Notes: a model not told the origin generated them from the sequence alone. A DNA stretch of 64,000 bases from Melitaea cinxia (GCF_905220565.1 NC_059395.1:11511289-11575288); one strand, 5' to 3'; shown: positions 49,706 through 60,845, counted from the stretch's first letter. Numbers and translations: made by a program.

Positions 49706-50350
49706 TTATTTTTTTTGTTTCAGACATAGTCTATATCTTAATGTTAGTATTAGAATTACAAAAATAGCTTATATATAATAGTTAGTAAATCAATATAAAT
49801 ATATATAAAAATATCAAATAACCAATAAAATCAATAAAAAGCAAAAGTAATAGCTATCCGGAGATGACCCTCGTCAGTCAGAATGTAGCCGTTTCCAGTG
49901 GCGCAGTATTGCCGAGTCCCAGAGGTCCGCCAGTGTACTCAGAATGCCGTTCGAGCTGGTTCGCAGCCTCCGGAGCATGGATGCACGCCTCTTACGAATA
50001 ATGGTATTAAAGCTATCAACGCGCCTCGTAGTAAACATTTCGGAGGCACTGAAGTAACGCGGCAACTCGAGTAGCACTCTGAATGCATTATTGTACTGGA
50101 CTTTCAGGGCGTTGTACGCACGCTGCGTATACCTGATCCAAAGGCTGCAGGTGTGGAAGGATTGGCAATATGCCTTAAACAGAGTTACCTTCACACTATC
50201 AGTACACCTTGCATACCTTCGGGCCAGCATGTTGCATCGCTGAGGTTGTCCGAAACCCAGTGACCCAGATACTTAAAACGTTCTACTCTATTTAAAGTAA
50301 CACCTCCAAGACATAAAGGTGGCACATTCGAATAGACTTTCTTGCCGGCC
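49706..50350 (-). mobile_element. LINE ORF2 tail, 3' half (split by a TTAA element)
   Basis: The minus strand reads KAGKKVYSNVPPLCLGGVTL and NRVERFKYLGHWVSDNLSD, then after a frameshift MLARRYARCTDSVKVTLFKA, YCQSFHTCSLWIRYTQRAYN, LKVQYNNAFRVLLELPRYFS and a C terminus near 49874. These match the thumb and C-terminal region of insect non-LTR reverse transcriptases. A 3' UTR runs to an A-rich end near 49706. The upstream part of the same ORF lies at 51567-51660. Confidence 0.78.
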
Positions 50351-50354
50351 TTAA

Positions 50355-51562
50355 GAGCCATTTCACAAAAATCGGTAACAATCCGCGAAATTGTAATATT
50401 TTGACGTCGTTAATCTCAGTATTGGATGCAATAATGTAATTTATATTCTTGAAATATAATAGAGCAACCTTTGTTGTAGTCCATAGTCAGATCAGAATTT
50501 TGATTTATATTATGTGTATAAAATTATTAACCTTTTCATCAGCCTCCTCCCTGGGTAAACGGTCGCAATGTATACTTTGAAGTCCTACTTTTCAATAACC
50601 TCTACGTTGAAACTATTTTTAAAAAATATCATAATATGTGGAATATAATTTTGTTGCGCACTATCGCAGATTTTTATTCCATTTGTATCTCTATTAAACG
50701 ATAAAAAAAATTTAAAGTTACGAATATTTTCCAAATAAGTACAATTTTAAAAGTGATATTTCTCTTAGAAAACTAAGAAATTTTAACGAACTATCTTCAT
50801 CAAAGTAAACTTACATCATTAAGGAATACAAAAAAAATAATTAAAAGATGTAATTATTTTTAATACATTTTATATTAAATAATAAAAAGATAGTATATAT
50901 TGCCACGCATCAAGCCCGGTAAATCAGTCGAGCGCTAGCGCTCTTAGAGGTAAGGTCCACGCCAAATTCTGCGCAGCCGTCTCTTTCGCTCACACGCGCC
51001 AAGCGCCTGTTGTTATAGCGGATAAAACGCATTTGATAATTTCATAATAAAATATAAATAAAATAAACATATTATGAAAATGACTGTAAAATAATATAAT
51101 GATAATTTCTGTAAACAAATGTATAATTTAATTTTCTTTTCTCACACTATCAATACAAATAGGCATTTCAATCTGTTTGTCTTGTTATTTGTTAATTAAT
51201 AAGTTTGTCGGTGTCGATGTCATTAAATGCTTTTTTATTCATATCGTAAATATTAGATTTATTCGTAAACTGAAAAAACTAAATCAATTTAAAAAAATTG
51301 TTTCATAAAATTGATTTTTTTTATTTTATTTTAAATTTATTGACTGTTGTTATATAACATACTTGAAATTTTTAACAAATGAATTATGTAAAAAACATTT
51401 TATACCATAGTTATAATTTTTATTATACATCAGAAAATGATCACGATGGTCTTTTGGTTGTCACACTATACGTACTAGCACAAAGATCGCGCGGCTCGTC
51501 CGACTCGCGCGATGCGACCAAATTTACCTAAACTTGCAGAGCGTAAAATTGTGAAATGGCTC
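50355..51562. mobile_element. Non-autonomous DNA element with TTAA duplications and terminal inverted repeats, 1,208 bp
   Basis: TTAA flanks both sides (50351-50354, 51563-51566). The ends are GAGCCATTTCACAA and its exact complement TTGTGAAATGGCTC. Excision restores a LINE reading frame. The interior is AT-rich with no recognisable transposase. A palindromic patch (ATCGCGCG...CGCGCGAT) lies near 51486-51513. TTAA duplication is the hallmark of piggyBac-type transposases, but the end sequence is not the usual CCC start, so family membership is open. Confidence 0.75.
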
Positions 51563-51566
51563 TTAA

Positions 51567-51660
51567 ACACTAGGAGTTCACTCTTTTTCGAGTTGTATCT
51601 GAGTTTCTGGGCCTTAGCATACTTTTCACAAATCCGCAATAATTTGCACAGTGCACCTAT
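51567..51660 (-). mobile_element. LINE ORF2 fragment, 5' part of the split element
   Basis: The minus strand reads GALCKLLRICEKYAKAQKLR and YNSKKSELLVF. Removing the 1.2-kb insert and one TTAA makes VF run directly into KAGKKVYS at 50350 in the same frame. The two pieces are therefore one LINE interrupted by a later insertion. Confidence 0.75.
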
Positions 51661-51732
51661 ACCTCCTAATGTTAAAAATACAAGTATGTAAACAAACAAT
51701 TAGAATATGAGAAACATACATTCACTTACATA

Positions 51733-51957
51733 ATCTATACATATAATAAAATGGTAGGAAAGTCAAAACTGTACATTGAATATTTTTTAAGAATATTTGG
51801 GGTGTGATCTACAATCGATACCAAAGCCAAAAATATAGTTTTTAGAATTTTTGTCTGTTTGTCTGTTTGTCTGTATGTATGACCGGGATAAACTCAAAAA
51901 GTACTGCATGGATTCATTTCAAATTTGGCACGAATATTATTAAGAAGTCGGGTCAAC
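51733..51957 (-). repeat. 3' part of the 'ACTAGCTGCTGCCCGCG' repeat, beside an RTE LINE
   Basis: The minus strand runs GTTGACCCGACTTCTTAATA to CCATTTTATTATATGTATAG, matching 33793-34020. It directly follows the ATGATGATG 3' end of the RTE LINE, so the LINE probably inserted into this repeat. Confidence 0.6.
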
Positions 51958-52758
51958 ATCATCATATCAGCTCACGGACGCCCACTGCTGAGCATAAGCC
52001 TCCCCTAATGCTTTCCACGACGATCGGTCCTATGCAGCACGCATCCAGCGGCTTCCCGCGGCCCTGACCAGACCGTCGGTCCACCCCGTTGGGGATCTGC
52101 CAACGCTGCGGCGTCCGGTACGCGGTCGCCACTCGAGAACCTTTCCGCCCCATCGGCCATCTGTTCTTCGAGCTATGTGGCCTGCCCATTGCCATTTTAA
52201 CTGTGTGACCCTTCGAGCAATGTCGGTTACCCTGGTTCTCCTACGGATATCCTCATTTGCGACTCTATCATGTAGGGAAATACCGAACATTGCCCTCTCC
52301 ATCGCCCAATGAGCGACTTTGAGCCTTCTTATGAGGCCCATATTTACCGACTACGTTTCGGATCCGTATGACATCACTGGCAACACATACTGATTGAAGA
52401 TTTTCGTCTTCAGACACTGCGGGATATTGGACGCGAAGATTTTCCGTAGTTTCCCGAACGCTGCCCATCTGAGCTGGATTCGGCGAGAGATTTCGTTCTC
52501 GAAGTTGGACTTACCTAACTGTATTAACTGTTCTAGATATATGTATTGGTCAACAACTTCGAGAACAGTGTTCCCAATGCGAACTGGAGCGGGTGCAACA
52601 TGGACGTTCGACATAATTTTTGTCTTATCCATGTTCAGCTTAAGACCCACTCTTTGGGAGACACTGTCGAGATGCTCGAGCATTGTGCTCAGGTCTTCCA
52701 AGGTCTCAGCCATAAGGACGACTTCATCGGAAAACCAAGGGTATAATAATATATGCAA
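51958..52758 (-). mobile_element. RTE-type LINE, 5'-truncated, reverse-transcriptase C-terminal half
   Basis: Minus-strand frames give FSDEVVLMAETLEDLSTMLE, VGLKLNMDKTKIM, IQLRWAAFGKLRKIF, QYVLPVMSYGSET, then in another frame LKVAHWAMERAMFGISLHDR, RRRTRVTDIARRV, LKWQWAGHIARRTDGRW and EWRPRTGRRSVGR, and finally GEAYAQQWASVS before the stop. This order is characteristic of RTE-clade LINEs, as is the ATGATGATG 3' tip. The catalytic FADD box reads FSDE and at least two frameshifts are present, so it is dead. Confidence 0.85.
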
Positions 52759-52974
52759 TTATGACTATTTGGACTTAAATATATAAATATTGCGTTAATA
52801 CGAGTATATTGGCTGATGTCCGACGTACGGGATGATTATAAATAAATTATTATAAATAGTTTTTTTTTAATTATTTTTAAATATCTACACAATACACACA
52901 CGGTCATTTGTTCCTAAAGTAAGCAACTTAATGCTTGTGTTATAGGTCTGCCGACTTGTATAGCTACAATTTTT

Positions 52975-53095
52975 TTTTTTTTGATAAACATACTTATAAA
53001 TAATACATATATATAAATAAAATATTTATATTACACCCAGACTCACCCCGAATCGAACACACAGCTCTCGGAGCAGAAAGCAGTTCACATGAACA
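52975..53095 (-). mobile_element. tRNA-derived SINE fragment (second family)
   Basis: On the minus strand, GTGTTCGATTCGGGGTGAGT (box B-like) is followed by CTGGGTGTAATATAAATATT and an AT-rich tail. This is the common 3' pattern of another lepidopteran SINE type. The head is incomplete. Confidence 0.5.
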
Positions 53096-53183
53096 CATTA
53101 TTTTGTAATGTGCACGTGATGCGCTTTCATTTGAGACCCCACTAGATTATATTTGCAGACATTCGGTTATTCTTCAATTGCAA

Positions 53184-53460
53184 TTAATTCCAGTAGGCTC
53201 GATAAGAGCAGGAACGTCGATGGTGTACAAGAGGTCTTTTTATAGTTTCATTTAGGGAACCGTGGCGGAAAAACCTACCTAAACTCTTGTTGCAGGAAAG
53301 GCCGTCTAGGCCGAACGAATCAACCTCCTTTCCGCACGGACATCTATGTTCAAAACACAATGAAGCTCCCAACCGGAGACCGACAGCAATTCTAAAACTT
53401 TCATTAGTTTGAAGTGTCCCAAGGTTTTTTGATGGCATGCGTGCAACTAGTAAGCTGACT
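53184..53460 (-). pseudogene. Retroelement ORF fragment with Cys/His motif
   Basis: The minus strand reads MPSKNLGTLQTNESFRIAVG, LRLGASLCFEHRCPCGKEVD, SFGLDGLSCNKSLGRFFRHG and SLNETIKRPLV. The C-x-CG...D-x-x-G-x-x-GLSC...R-x-x-RH...N pattern is a conserved block found downstream of reverse transcriptases in some animal retroelements. The frame is lost on both sides. The exact family is not settled. Confidence 0.55.
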
Positions 53461-55950
53461 CTTTATTTGACACAGCTGGCACGGTTTTTGTCACTTGTAA
53501 GATTTAGCGTCAAATTTATATGAGTGTTGTGAGCTGATGGCACATCCCAAAGTTTTGTTTTGTAACATTTTTGGGGTATCGCCATTAGGACAGCTTAACT
53601 TCCAATTTTCTATTGCATTTGTAATTTGGACTGAATTTGATTCTAAGATGTCGAAACATCAAAGAAAATGCGGGAAGAGCGAAACAAGAAATTTTTCTCA
53701 CTTCGATGTCACCATTTCTAATTAGTAAAGCAAATTGGGTCCACGAGTTTTTATCAAATGATTATTTTCACTTTTTTTTTTTTACTGAATTTCGCAAAGT
53801 GGCATCATATTTTTCAATCTCATTACCTACCTTACAAAAAATTACGAGCCACGTGAACTGTTGCTTCAAACAACAAACTACATGATATAGGTTATTCGCA
53901 CCATACCTTTATTATCGTTTTTTAACGTCAAGCAATATTTAGATATACTCGTAATTATAATATACCTATAGCCACTAGCGAAAATTCGTGGTTTTCTACA
54001 AAGTTACATTTACATGGGTATAGCAGATTTAAAAAATCTGTGCCAGTCTGGATTTCTGCTTATATATATTGATATAAAATATTAGAAGATTAGATATATC
54101 GATGCTTTTAACATATCTATAAATAAAAATGAATTTAGAAGGACACCAAATTTATTTATTTTTCTGTTGCAAGATTTGTTTGTATAAAATAAAATTTGAA
54201 AAAAAAATTCTATTTATTCACAAAAAAATAATGCCGGTACAAATTTCACCGTGTTGGCTACTTTTTAATAAACTAAACTAATATATTTATAAATATAGCA
54301 CAAAAAAAAAACAACTTTTTTCTTACTTTCAGTTTACAACAACTAAAAGTTATTGTAAATATTAGTAATTTTTTTTTCTAAAATTACATTTAAAAAACCA
54401 ATTATAAGTATTTTCTGGTATGTGCGTCTATATATAAACTTGTTGTGTATACATTACCTTGGCACATATGATCATAAATATAACGCAGATTAATAAGTTA
54501 TTTCGCAAGTGTTTACAAAACACGTTAGTTTAATCAACTGCTTGAGGTTTTAAGAACATTATTAGTTGCAGTATCTGTTAATAATTCGTTTAAAGCATTA
54601 GCGAAGATATGCAGAAATCGGTAAAGACGAAGAACGACCTTATGTCTTATTAAGAAGAAAAAGGTTTAGGTTAAAAAAAAACTATATAAGACTACACGTG
54701 TAATAGACTATATGGAGCCATCAAAGTTCAGTAGTATACGTGTAAGACAAATTAATAGAAATGAATTATTGCTAACGAAAATGGTACAATCGTTTTTTTT
54801 TATCTCCTCTTGAAGGCAGTAAATTTGAACACAAATAAGTGCACAACGCCCCTAACTAAACGAGTTGAGCCACGCAAACAATATAATATAAGAAATGTAA
54901 ACTTACAAATGCTTTTTAAAATATATAAATAGCCGCTTGCGATTATTATGAAGCACGCGAACTTTCTAAATCTGATGGATCGTCAATTTTATAACAACAA
55001 GTTCTCTACTATGTAATTTGTTATTATTAGCAAGGTTAACTTCGGTTAAAGGTACAAATTTTTATCTCATATAAATTATATTTGAAATTTTAATAGGTGT
55101 ATTTTACCTACAAGGAATTGGATTTCTAGGAACTGAATAAGTAATATCTACTCTACATAATTTTACAAATGGCTTTTCTTCTAACTCTTAGCTAAAAACT
55201 TTTTACACATTAAATAATACATTAAAATTTAGACTACGATAAGTTACTACTTATTTGAAGTTCAAAGCTTTTATTGACTGATATTTTATAACTAATAATA
55301 AAATAATAGGTAATATATAATGGCCTGTGGTGTTTTGGTCTACTCGTATAATTTTGGCAACACAGTGTGGACATGTATTTTTTGTTATTTGTGCAGTCAT
55401 TATTCTAATCTTAATAACCTGTTTCAATACCGGTGGGCAGATTTTTTATTTGAATATTTCTTATAAAATATTTAAAGTACGTAATAGTTGCTACTGTGTA
55501 CCTACTTATTAAAATAATTATCACTGGGTACAAATGTGGTGCTGACAGACGCTTAAATATTTAAAAAAACTACCTAATGGGTATATTTTTATTTTAAAGT
55601 AAAAATCAAGAACGTATTTTGTATTTAGCAAACAGGTTTCAAAATAAAATATTTGTGTTAAGTGTTTGTCGATTTTTTTTATTGTTTTAAATTAAGTAAG
55701 AAATAATTATAACTTAACTTAATACTTTGATATTAACTGACATTATTCTAAAAGTTACAAAAGGTAACATTACAAGTTTTTCTTTGTATTCAAATACTAG
55801 TAGAATATACCAATCATACATTAGTTACAAAAAATAATAAATTAATAGTAATATTACTCTTATCGTAAAATATATTTATAAAATTCGGTAAAGGGTAACG
55901 TCTCTGTTTAGTTACAAAAAAAAAAAAAAAACAAAACTCAGTCTGTAGAG
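53461..55950. other. No gene recognised
   Basis: AT-rich spacer between the retroelement cluster and the serpin 3' end. Short frames at 53537, 53637 and 55327 lack motifs. Confidence 0.5.
55916..55931. repeat. A16 homopolymer
   Basis: Uninterrupted A run near the end of the likely serpin transcript. Confidence 0.85.
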
Positions 55951-55967
55951 GCTAAGTCAAAAGCTTG

Positions 55968-55973
55968 TTTATT
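55968..55973 (-). terminator. Poly(A) signal candidate of the serpin gene
   Basis: AATAAA on the minus strand about 257 bases after the serpin stop, giving a plausible short 3' UTR (56229 down to about 55950). Another AATAAA overlaps the stop codon itself and is too close to be the usual signal. Confidence 0.4.
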
Positions 55974-56229
55974 TTATACTTAGAGTCAAATAACTTCTAA
56001 TGCGGAAAAAATAAAACCTTGAGAACAAAGATAAAAATAAGACTTAAATCACGCCTAGGTCGAGATAATATGACTCAGCCTCCAACGTCAAACTATGTAG
56101 TAGAAAATAAATATTTCCTTGTTTTTTTTTTGTTGTTTACAAAAATACTATTATTTAACCAATTTGAATTTAATCATATATTGCCCAACATAAAAGCAGA
56201 TATGTCACCGTTAATTTAACAATATGGAT

Positions 56230-56390
56230 TTATTTCTTGGGGTCTCTATAGACTCCCATAAAGAGCACTGAGTTGGTTGGGCGTTCGTAAAGGATGTATA
56301 CGAAGGGGAAGTTGGCAATGAACTTGCTTGGCTCTGCGGGACGCGATGAACGGAACCCGAAGATGGCGGTAGCGGCTGCAGCTACGGTAC
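56230..56390 (-). CDS. Serpin, last coding exon: reactive-centre loop and C terminus
   Basis: 161 bases: acceptor TTACTTCTAG before 56390, stop TAA at 56230-56232. It supplies the rest of the P15 Gly codon and 52 residues. The hinge reads GTVAAAATA, the small-residue pattern of inhibitory serpins. The loop then reads IFGFRSSRPAEPSKF, followed by FIANFPFVYILYERPTNSVL and FMGVYRDPKK at the end. Counting from the hinge gives P1-P1' as Ser-Ser with Arg at P2; counting back from the F-x-A-N-x-P-F block with antithrombin spacing gives the same bond. Such a P1 suggests a chymotrypsin- or elastase-like target rather than a trypsin-like one, which is inference only. No second version of this exon was recognised nearby. 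Confidence 0.93.
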
Positions 56391-56557
56391 CTAGAAGTAA
56401 ATAATTGTTGGGTCTTCGTTATACGCATTTCGTAATACGCAAAATATAAAATATACACGACCTATCGACAATTAATAAAAACAATAAATAAACATTTGTT
56501 TCTATTACTTTCAGTTTGTTGTTAAAATTCAATAATTTAATATTTTTTTATATAACT

Positions 56558-56750
56558 AGGTCGTAAAACAAGCGTACAGCTCACCTGATGGTAACGATTA
56601 CCATAGCTTATAGACATCTGCAACACTAGAAACATCGTAAACGCGTTCCCGACCCTATCCCTATTCCCCCAAGAGCTCTGGTCACCTTACTGACCAACAG
56701 GAACACAACACTGCTTTAAAACGTTATTATTTAGCTGTGATTTTCTTGTG
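56558..56750 (+). repeat. LINE-type 3' repeat in the last serpin intron
   Basis: CAAGCGTACAGCTCACCTGA through AGCTCTGGTCACCTTACTGA to TATTTAGCTGTGATTTTC matches the 12236 copy but lacks its last 90 bases. Confidence 0.65.
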
Positions 56751-56797
56751 ATCGTATATTAATATAATATATTGTTTTAGTTACTTTCACCCACGGG

Positions 56798-57018
56798 TTT
56801 AATAAATAAATCTAGCATCAAAATGAGCGCTATTTCATAGCGAATGCGATGACATAGGGTTGTCTAAGTCTGGTTTTGAATGGTGGTTGCCGAATATAAT
56901 ATAGCCTGGTTAGGAAAATTCCAGCCATCATTTTGCGATTTATCTTTCACAAACTAGAGAAGATCATTATTTAATTTTTATCTAATAAGCAGGGTGAAGA
57001 TCGTGTCTAGTTCGGATC
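56798..57018 (+). repeat. Dispersed repeat ('GTCTGGTTTGAATGG' family) in the last serpin intron
   Basis: TTTAATAAATAAATCTAGCA to GTGTCTAGTTCGGATC. It is homologous to 35630-35858 in opposite orientation, with moderate divergence. Confidence 0.65.
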
Positions 57019-57266
57019 TTAAACTATAATAAGTATTATAGGTACTTATTTAATTTTAAAACGTAACAAACACTTATTGAAACTAAAAACATGAACATTT
57101 AATAGTTCATAACAAAGTGTGTAAGCCAAATAATATTGTGTGGTTTGAACATACCACACATTCGATAAATGAAACAAATCTTAAATATAATAAAATATTA
57201 GATTATAAATTACGTCGAGATGTCAGTGACACTTATCTTAAGGAGCTAAAACTAAGCAAAACTTAC

Positions 57267-57393
57267 CTTCCTCATCAACCTGTATTTTGGCTTTATGGAT
57301 GGCATCTTCGAAACTAATGCCATGGTCATTAGACAACGTGCTGAAATCTGCAGTTGAGTTGAATAAGTCACCTACACCAAGAGACTCCAGGAT
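57267..57393 (-). CDS. Serpin, penultimate exon (ILESLGVGDLF to hinge Glu)
   Basis: 127 bases: acceptor TTCTTTTAG before 57393, donor GTAAGT after 57267. It codes ILESLGVGDLF, then ADFSTLSNDHGISFEDAIHK and AKIQVDEE, the standard serpin run from helix I into strand 5A ending at the two Glu residues P17-P16 of the reactive-loop hinge. It leaves one base, which pairs with GT of the last exon to make the P15 Gly. Exon division inside the hinge is the arrangement known for lepidopteran serpin-1 genes with alternative reactive-loop exons. Confidence 0.94.
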
Positions 57394-58049
57394 CTAAAAG
57401 AAAAATTATACATGAACTACAGGTACATTACATATCTCGTAAATTAATAATAATTTACGGCGAATTATTTTACTAACATAATTTTTAGTTAAATGACACA
57501 ACTCCATAAAAAAACTTGTTCGCGTAATATGTACTTCTAATGAATATAAAATAAAAAATAAAATAAATAAAATTTTGTTTTGAAAACATTTATAATATAA
57601 AAAATAAACAATGGAATAATTTCTTCTAATGTAATATTTCATGAGTGAAAACGTTTTTAAAATGAAGATAAAGTAACACGTCCTGACTGATTGACTGATT
57701 AATTAACTAAGTAATTTATTGTTATTGTGCCTACGCTATTAAATAAGATATAATTTTGTATTGATGACATAGGGAATTACGGTTTCGAGTGCATCCATAA
57801 ATTACGTTACACGAATTTCACGATTTTTTGACCCTTTCACCGTCCTTGTCACATCTTGTCACATTCATGAGATCCCCTACCTAGTGAAACGTATCTAGTC
57901 AGATATTTTGCCATTTGGCACATCGATTTCGACTTTCTTTTTATTTTAATTAATGTTAATTAGATAATAAATTCGCCACAAAAAGAATTTAAACTTTAAC
58001 TTTTTAAATTAATTATTAATAGGTAGGTAGTGAAAATGTAATAGTAACT

Positions 58050-58145
58050 AATTAGATGAGGATTGCGGAAAACTGGGATGTCTGGTGCGAACTTGGAGAG
58101 GCCTATGTCCAGCAGTAGACTGCAATAAGCCAAACTGATTGAATG
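58050..58145 (+). mobile_element. LINE 3' scrap in a serpin intron
   Basis: The plus strand reads RIAENWDVWCELGEAYVQQ, ending near a stop. It is the same tail as in the RTE-like fragments at 11424 and 51958 but sense on plus. It is a short remnant. Confidence 0.55.
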
Positions 58146-58385
58146 ACCAACTCAGGTAGTTAAAATATCATGTTTCAATACTTACAAAAATTTTGACCCC
58201 TCCCCACTCCTTTTCATACAATGTCACTTCATAGACTTCCCCTCTTAACGTGTGACGTAATTTATGGGGGTCTTTTGTGAGAGCCACTAATTTTTTAAGC
58301 AAGAATTATGAAAGTTTACTTTAGGGTTTTAATTATAATATAAATAATTAAACACATATTTCAGTGTTGATAGAAAATAGTACTT

Positions 58386-58720
58386 CAATTGCAGAAACAT
58401 AGGTATGTCACTGAAATCCTGAATGATTACGTTAGTCTATTTTTTGTGAGCATGGGCGAGAATGCCGTTTTTATGGAAGACAATACTCGCCCGTATACAG
58501 CTCAGATAGTGTTTACTTATTTTCGAGAACTCGGTATAACGCACATAGAATTGGCAAACATGGGCCGAACTGGGACGACGTATAGGTATATCAGGGGAAT
58601 CCGCCATCAACCGCGCTATGTGAAATGAGTGCTCTAATAGAGGAGTGGCAGAATATTCTGCAGTATCACCACAAAAACCTAGTTAAAGTACTAAAATGCG
58701 CGCAAATGGCACATCTGTAG
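58386..58720 (+). pseudogene. Tc1-like transposase remnant in a serpin intron
   Basis: The plus strand reads RYVTEILNDYVSLFFVSMGE, NAVFMEDNTRPYTAQIVFTY and FRELGITHIELA, the Tc1 catalytic-core stretch with the second Asp (EDNTRPYTA). The normal SPDLNPIEH block with the third acidic residue is deleted; sequence resumes in another frame as WAELGRRI and later LIEEWQNI. Non-functional. Confidence 0.75.
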
Positions 58721-60148
58721 CCAATCTTCATTTACGAAAATAGTTGAAAAACTACGCGTATTTATTAACTTCACATTTATTAAAAAAAAGAAAAGCTTGA
58801 ATTCTTTTTTTATTTTATTAGTAACACTTTAAAAATCTTCTTTAATTTGTGTTTTTTCATAAAGAGATATTGAAGATTTTCTAACGGATTCTTTTTCTTT
58901 GCGGTCCAGTGTAATATTGTTTTTGAGTACGAATCAACCACGTAGAAGTTTGATTACATTAAACCATCTTCCGAAAGAATGATTTCCATACGGCGAAACT
59001 AATTTTCTTAAAGTATATTTGAGATTAATCTCAGAAAAGTTCAAATAAAAGGTAGAACACAATAAGTCCATTTGTTTTGCCAACTGCAATGACATAACTT
59101 ACGGAACTAGCCTGTACCTATTTACATATCTGTTAGATACATAATATCTAAGTAATAATACGAGTATAATCGAAAATTCAATTTAAAATTATTTAAATGA
59201 AATGATAATATGGCGTGGAATTATTTTCTTTAACACAAAAAGAAGAAGAAGAAGAAGCAAAAAAATGAAGAGTTGCATCACACTCGATTGTAATATAGCA
59301 GAAAAACCGTAACCAAATCTTATAACTATACCATATAGGTACTTAGATTTTGCAGTCTATACTATTTATAATGCATCGCGGTAAAACTAATTAAAATTCA
59401 ACGAATACTACCATACAATAAATATACAAGGTATCATTTAAAGAGATGAATAGCACTCGAAAAGTTGATTGAGAGTTTTCAATGAGTGTTTTGAGCTAGT
59501 TCAACACATTACTATATGAAAAGGTTTAGAAAGTAGTTTGACAGAAAATAAATACTAATATAACTTTTTTTCGGCATTAAGTATAAATATATTTAAAAAA
59601 TATTTTTACAGTTGCTTATTAATATAGGTATTTAAAGTATATTTCGAACTCTCTTTAATAAAGATCCTGTGGTTTAATAACACTAGCTTAAAAGAGGATT
59701 ATAGTATTATTGCTGGATAATACATCTCTTAAATTCTTTTGACACTTCAACTTTTGACACTATTTCAAAGATGAATAATGTTAAGTGGTAGTTTCCTATT
59801 ACATACATACATGATATAATTGAATATGATATTTCAAAAGTTCTCTTAAAACCAAGTTCAGTAAAGTATACTGTGATACGTCACTATGACATCGCTTTTA
59901 GTAAAAAGTATAATTATTACTATTCATTATCATTATACATTAGTTGATTAGGCAACTTAGTCATCATTGGAAAAATATCATGCCCACGTACATGAAATAT
60001 TAACCCAACCCTTTTTAAATGATATAATACTTTAAAGTGGACGTTATTACAACAGGATTTTTTTATATTGACTAAATGTAACAACTTCGTAGAATTATAA
60101 AAAAAATTTGAATTGAGTCACCATTTTTCTTTTGTTATTCAAAAGTTT

Positions 60149-60734
60149 CCGACTAGAAAAAAGGTCAGGCTCAACCAGATCATGTATCTGGTACGGATCA
60201 GGATAGAATGAGGCATGCCAGATCCGGCAAGCTCTATCAGGACCAGGTCTGGTCCAGACAAGGATAGCCTGATGTATAATATAATCAAGTGTGGTAAGGC
60301 ATACTGGATCAGGACCCGGTCCGGTGTATATTAGAAGTTAATAAATAAAATTTAATTAATAATAATAATTAATTAATAACATAAAAATAAATAAAAATAA
60401 TTAACATTTAAAGTAAAAACATAAATAAATAATACATTAAAAAAAATAAACGAAAATAAATATCATAATAATTATGTTAAGTAACATATTTATAATATCA
60501 ATTCGCTTTTTTTTTGTTAATTTTTTCAAGAATATACATTCGTGTTTTTTAAAAGGACCGGACCGAAACGGCTGGTCAGGATGAAATGACATTTCCTGAT
60601 CGGGTCCAGATCGGGAAATCTCATCTCATCCTGATCAGGTCCAGACAAATCATCTCCGTTACATGCCTTATCTAGTCCTGATCAGGCATGCCTGGTCCAG
60701 TCCTTATAAGGAAGACGAAAAAATTTCTACTCGG
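60149..60734. mobile_element. Putative non-autonomous element dense in CCTGATC/GGTCCAG motifs
   Basis: The ends are CCGACTAGAAA and the near-complement TTTCTACTCGG. Two GC-richer arms (about 60149-60330 and 60550-60734) flank an AT-rich core. The arms are packed with CCTGATC/GATCAGG, CCAGATC and GGTCCAG words in both orientations, including the palindromes CCTGATCAGG (twice) and GGACCAGGTCTGGTCC. No ORF. It lies in the long serpin intron. Confidence 0.55.
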
Positions 60735-60845
60735 GTTGTATGTATTATACAGAGATTTATAAAATCAATCTTAGGATCAATTTATTATATTAAACAAAAT
60801 TTATAACCCTTCGTAATCATAGTAAATATAGTGATATGTACTTAC

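Noticed and set aside
50355..51562. 5' inversion of the LINE (twin priming)
   Set aside because: Both LINE pieces have the same orientation and the inverted sequence is only the 14-base end pair next to TTAA, so a separate insertion explains it better.
52394..52786. 130-codon ORF on the plus strand
   Set aside because: Antisense of the RTE reverse-transcriptase fragment.
56246..56458. 70-codon minus-strand ORF
   Set aside because: Wrong frame across the serpin last exon; the spliced frame gives the serpin C terminus.
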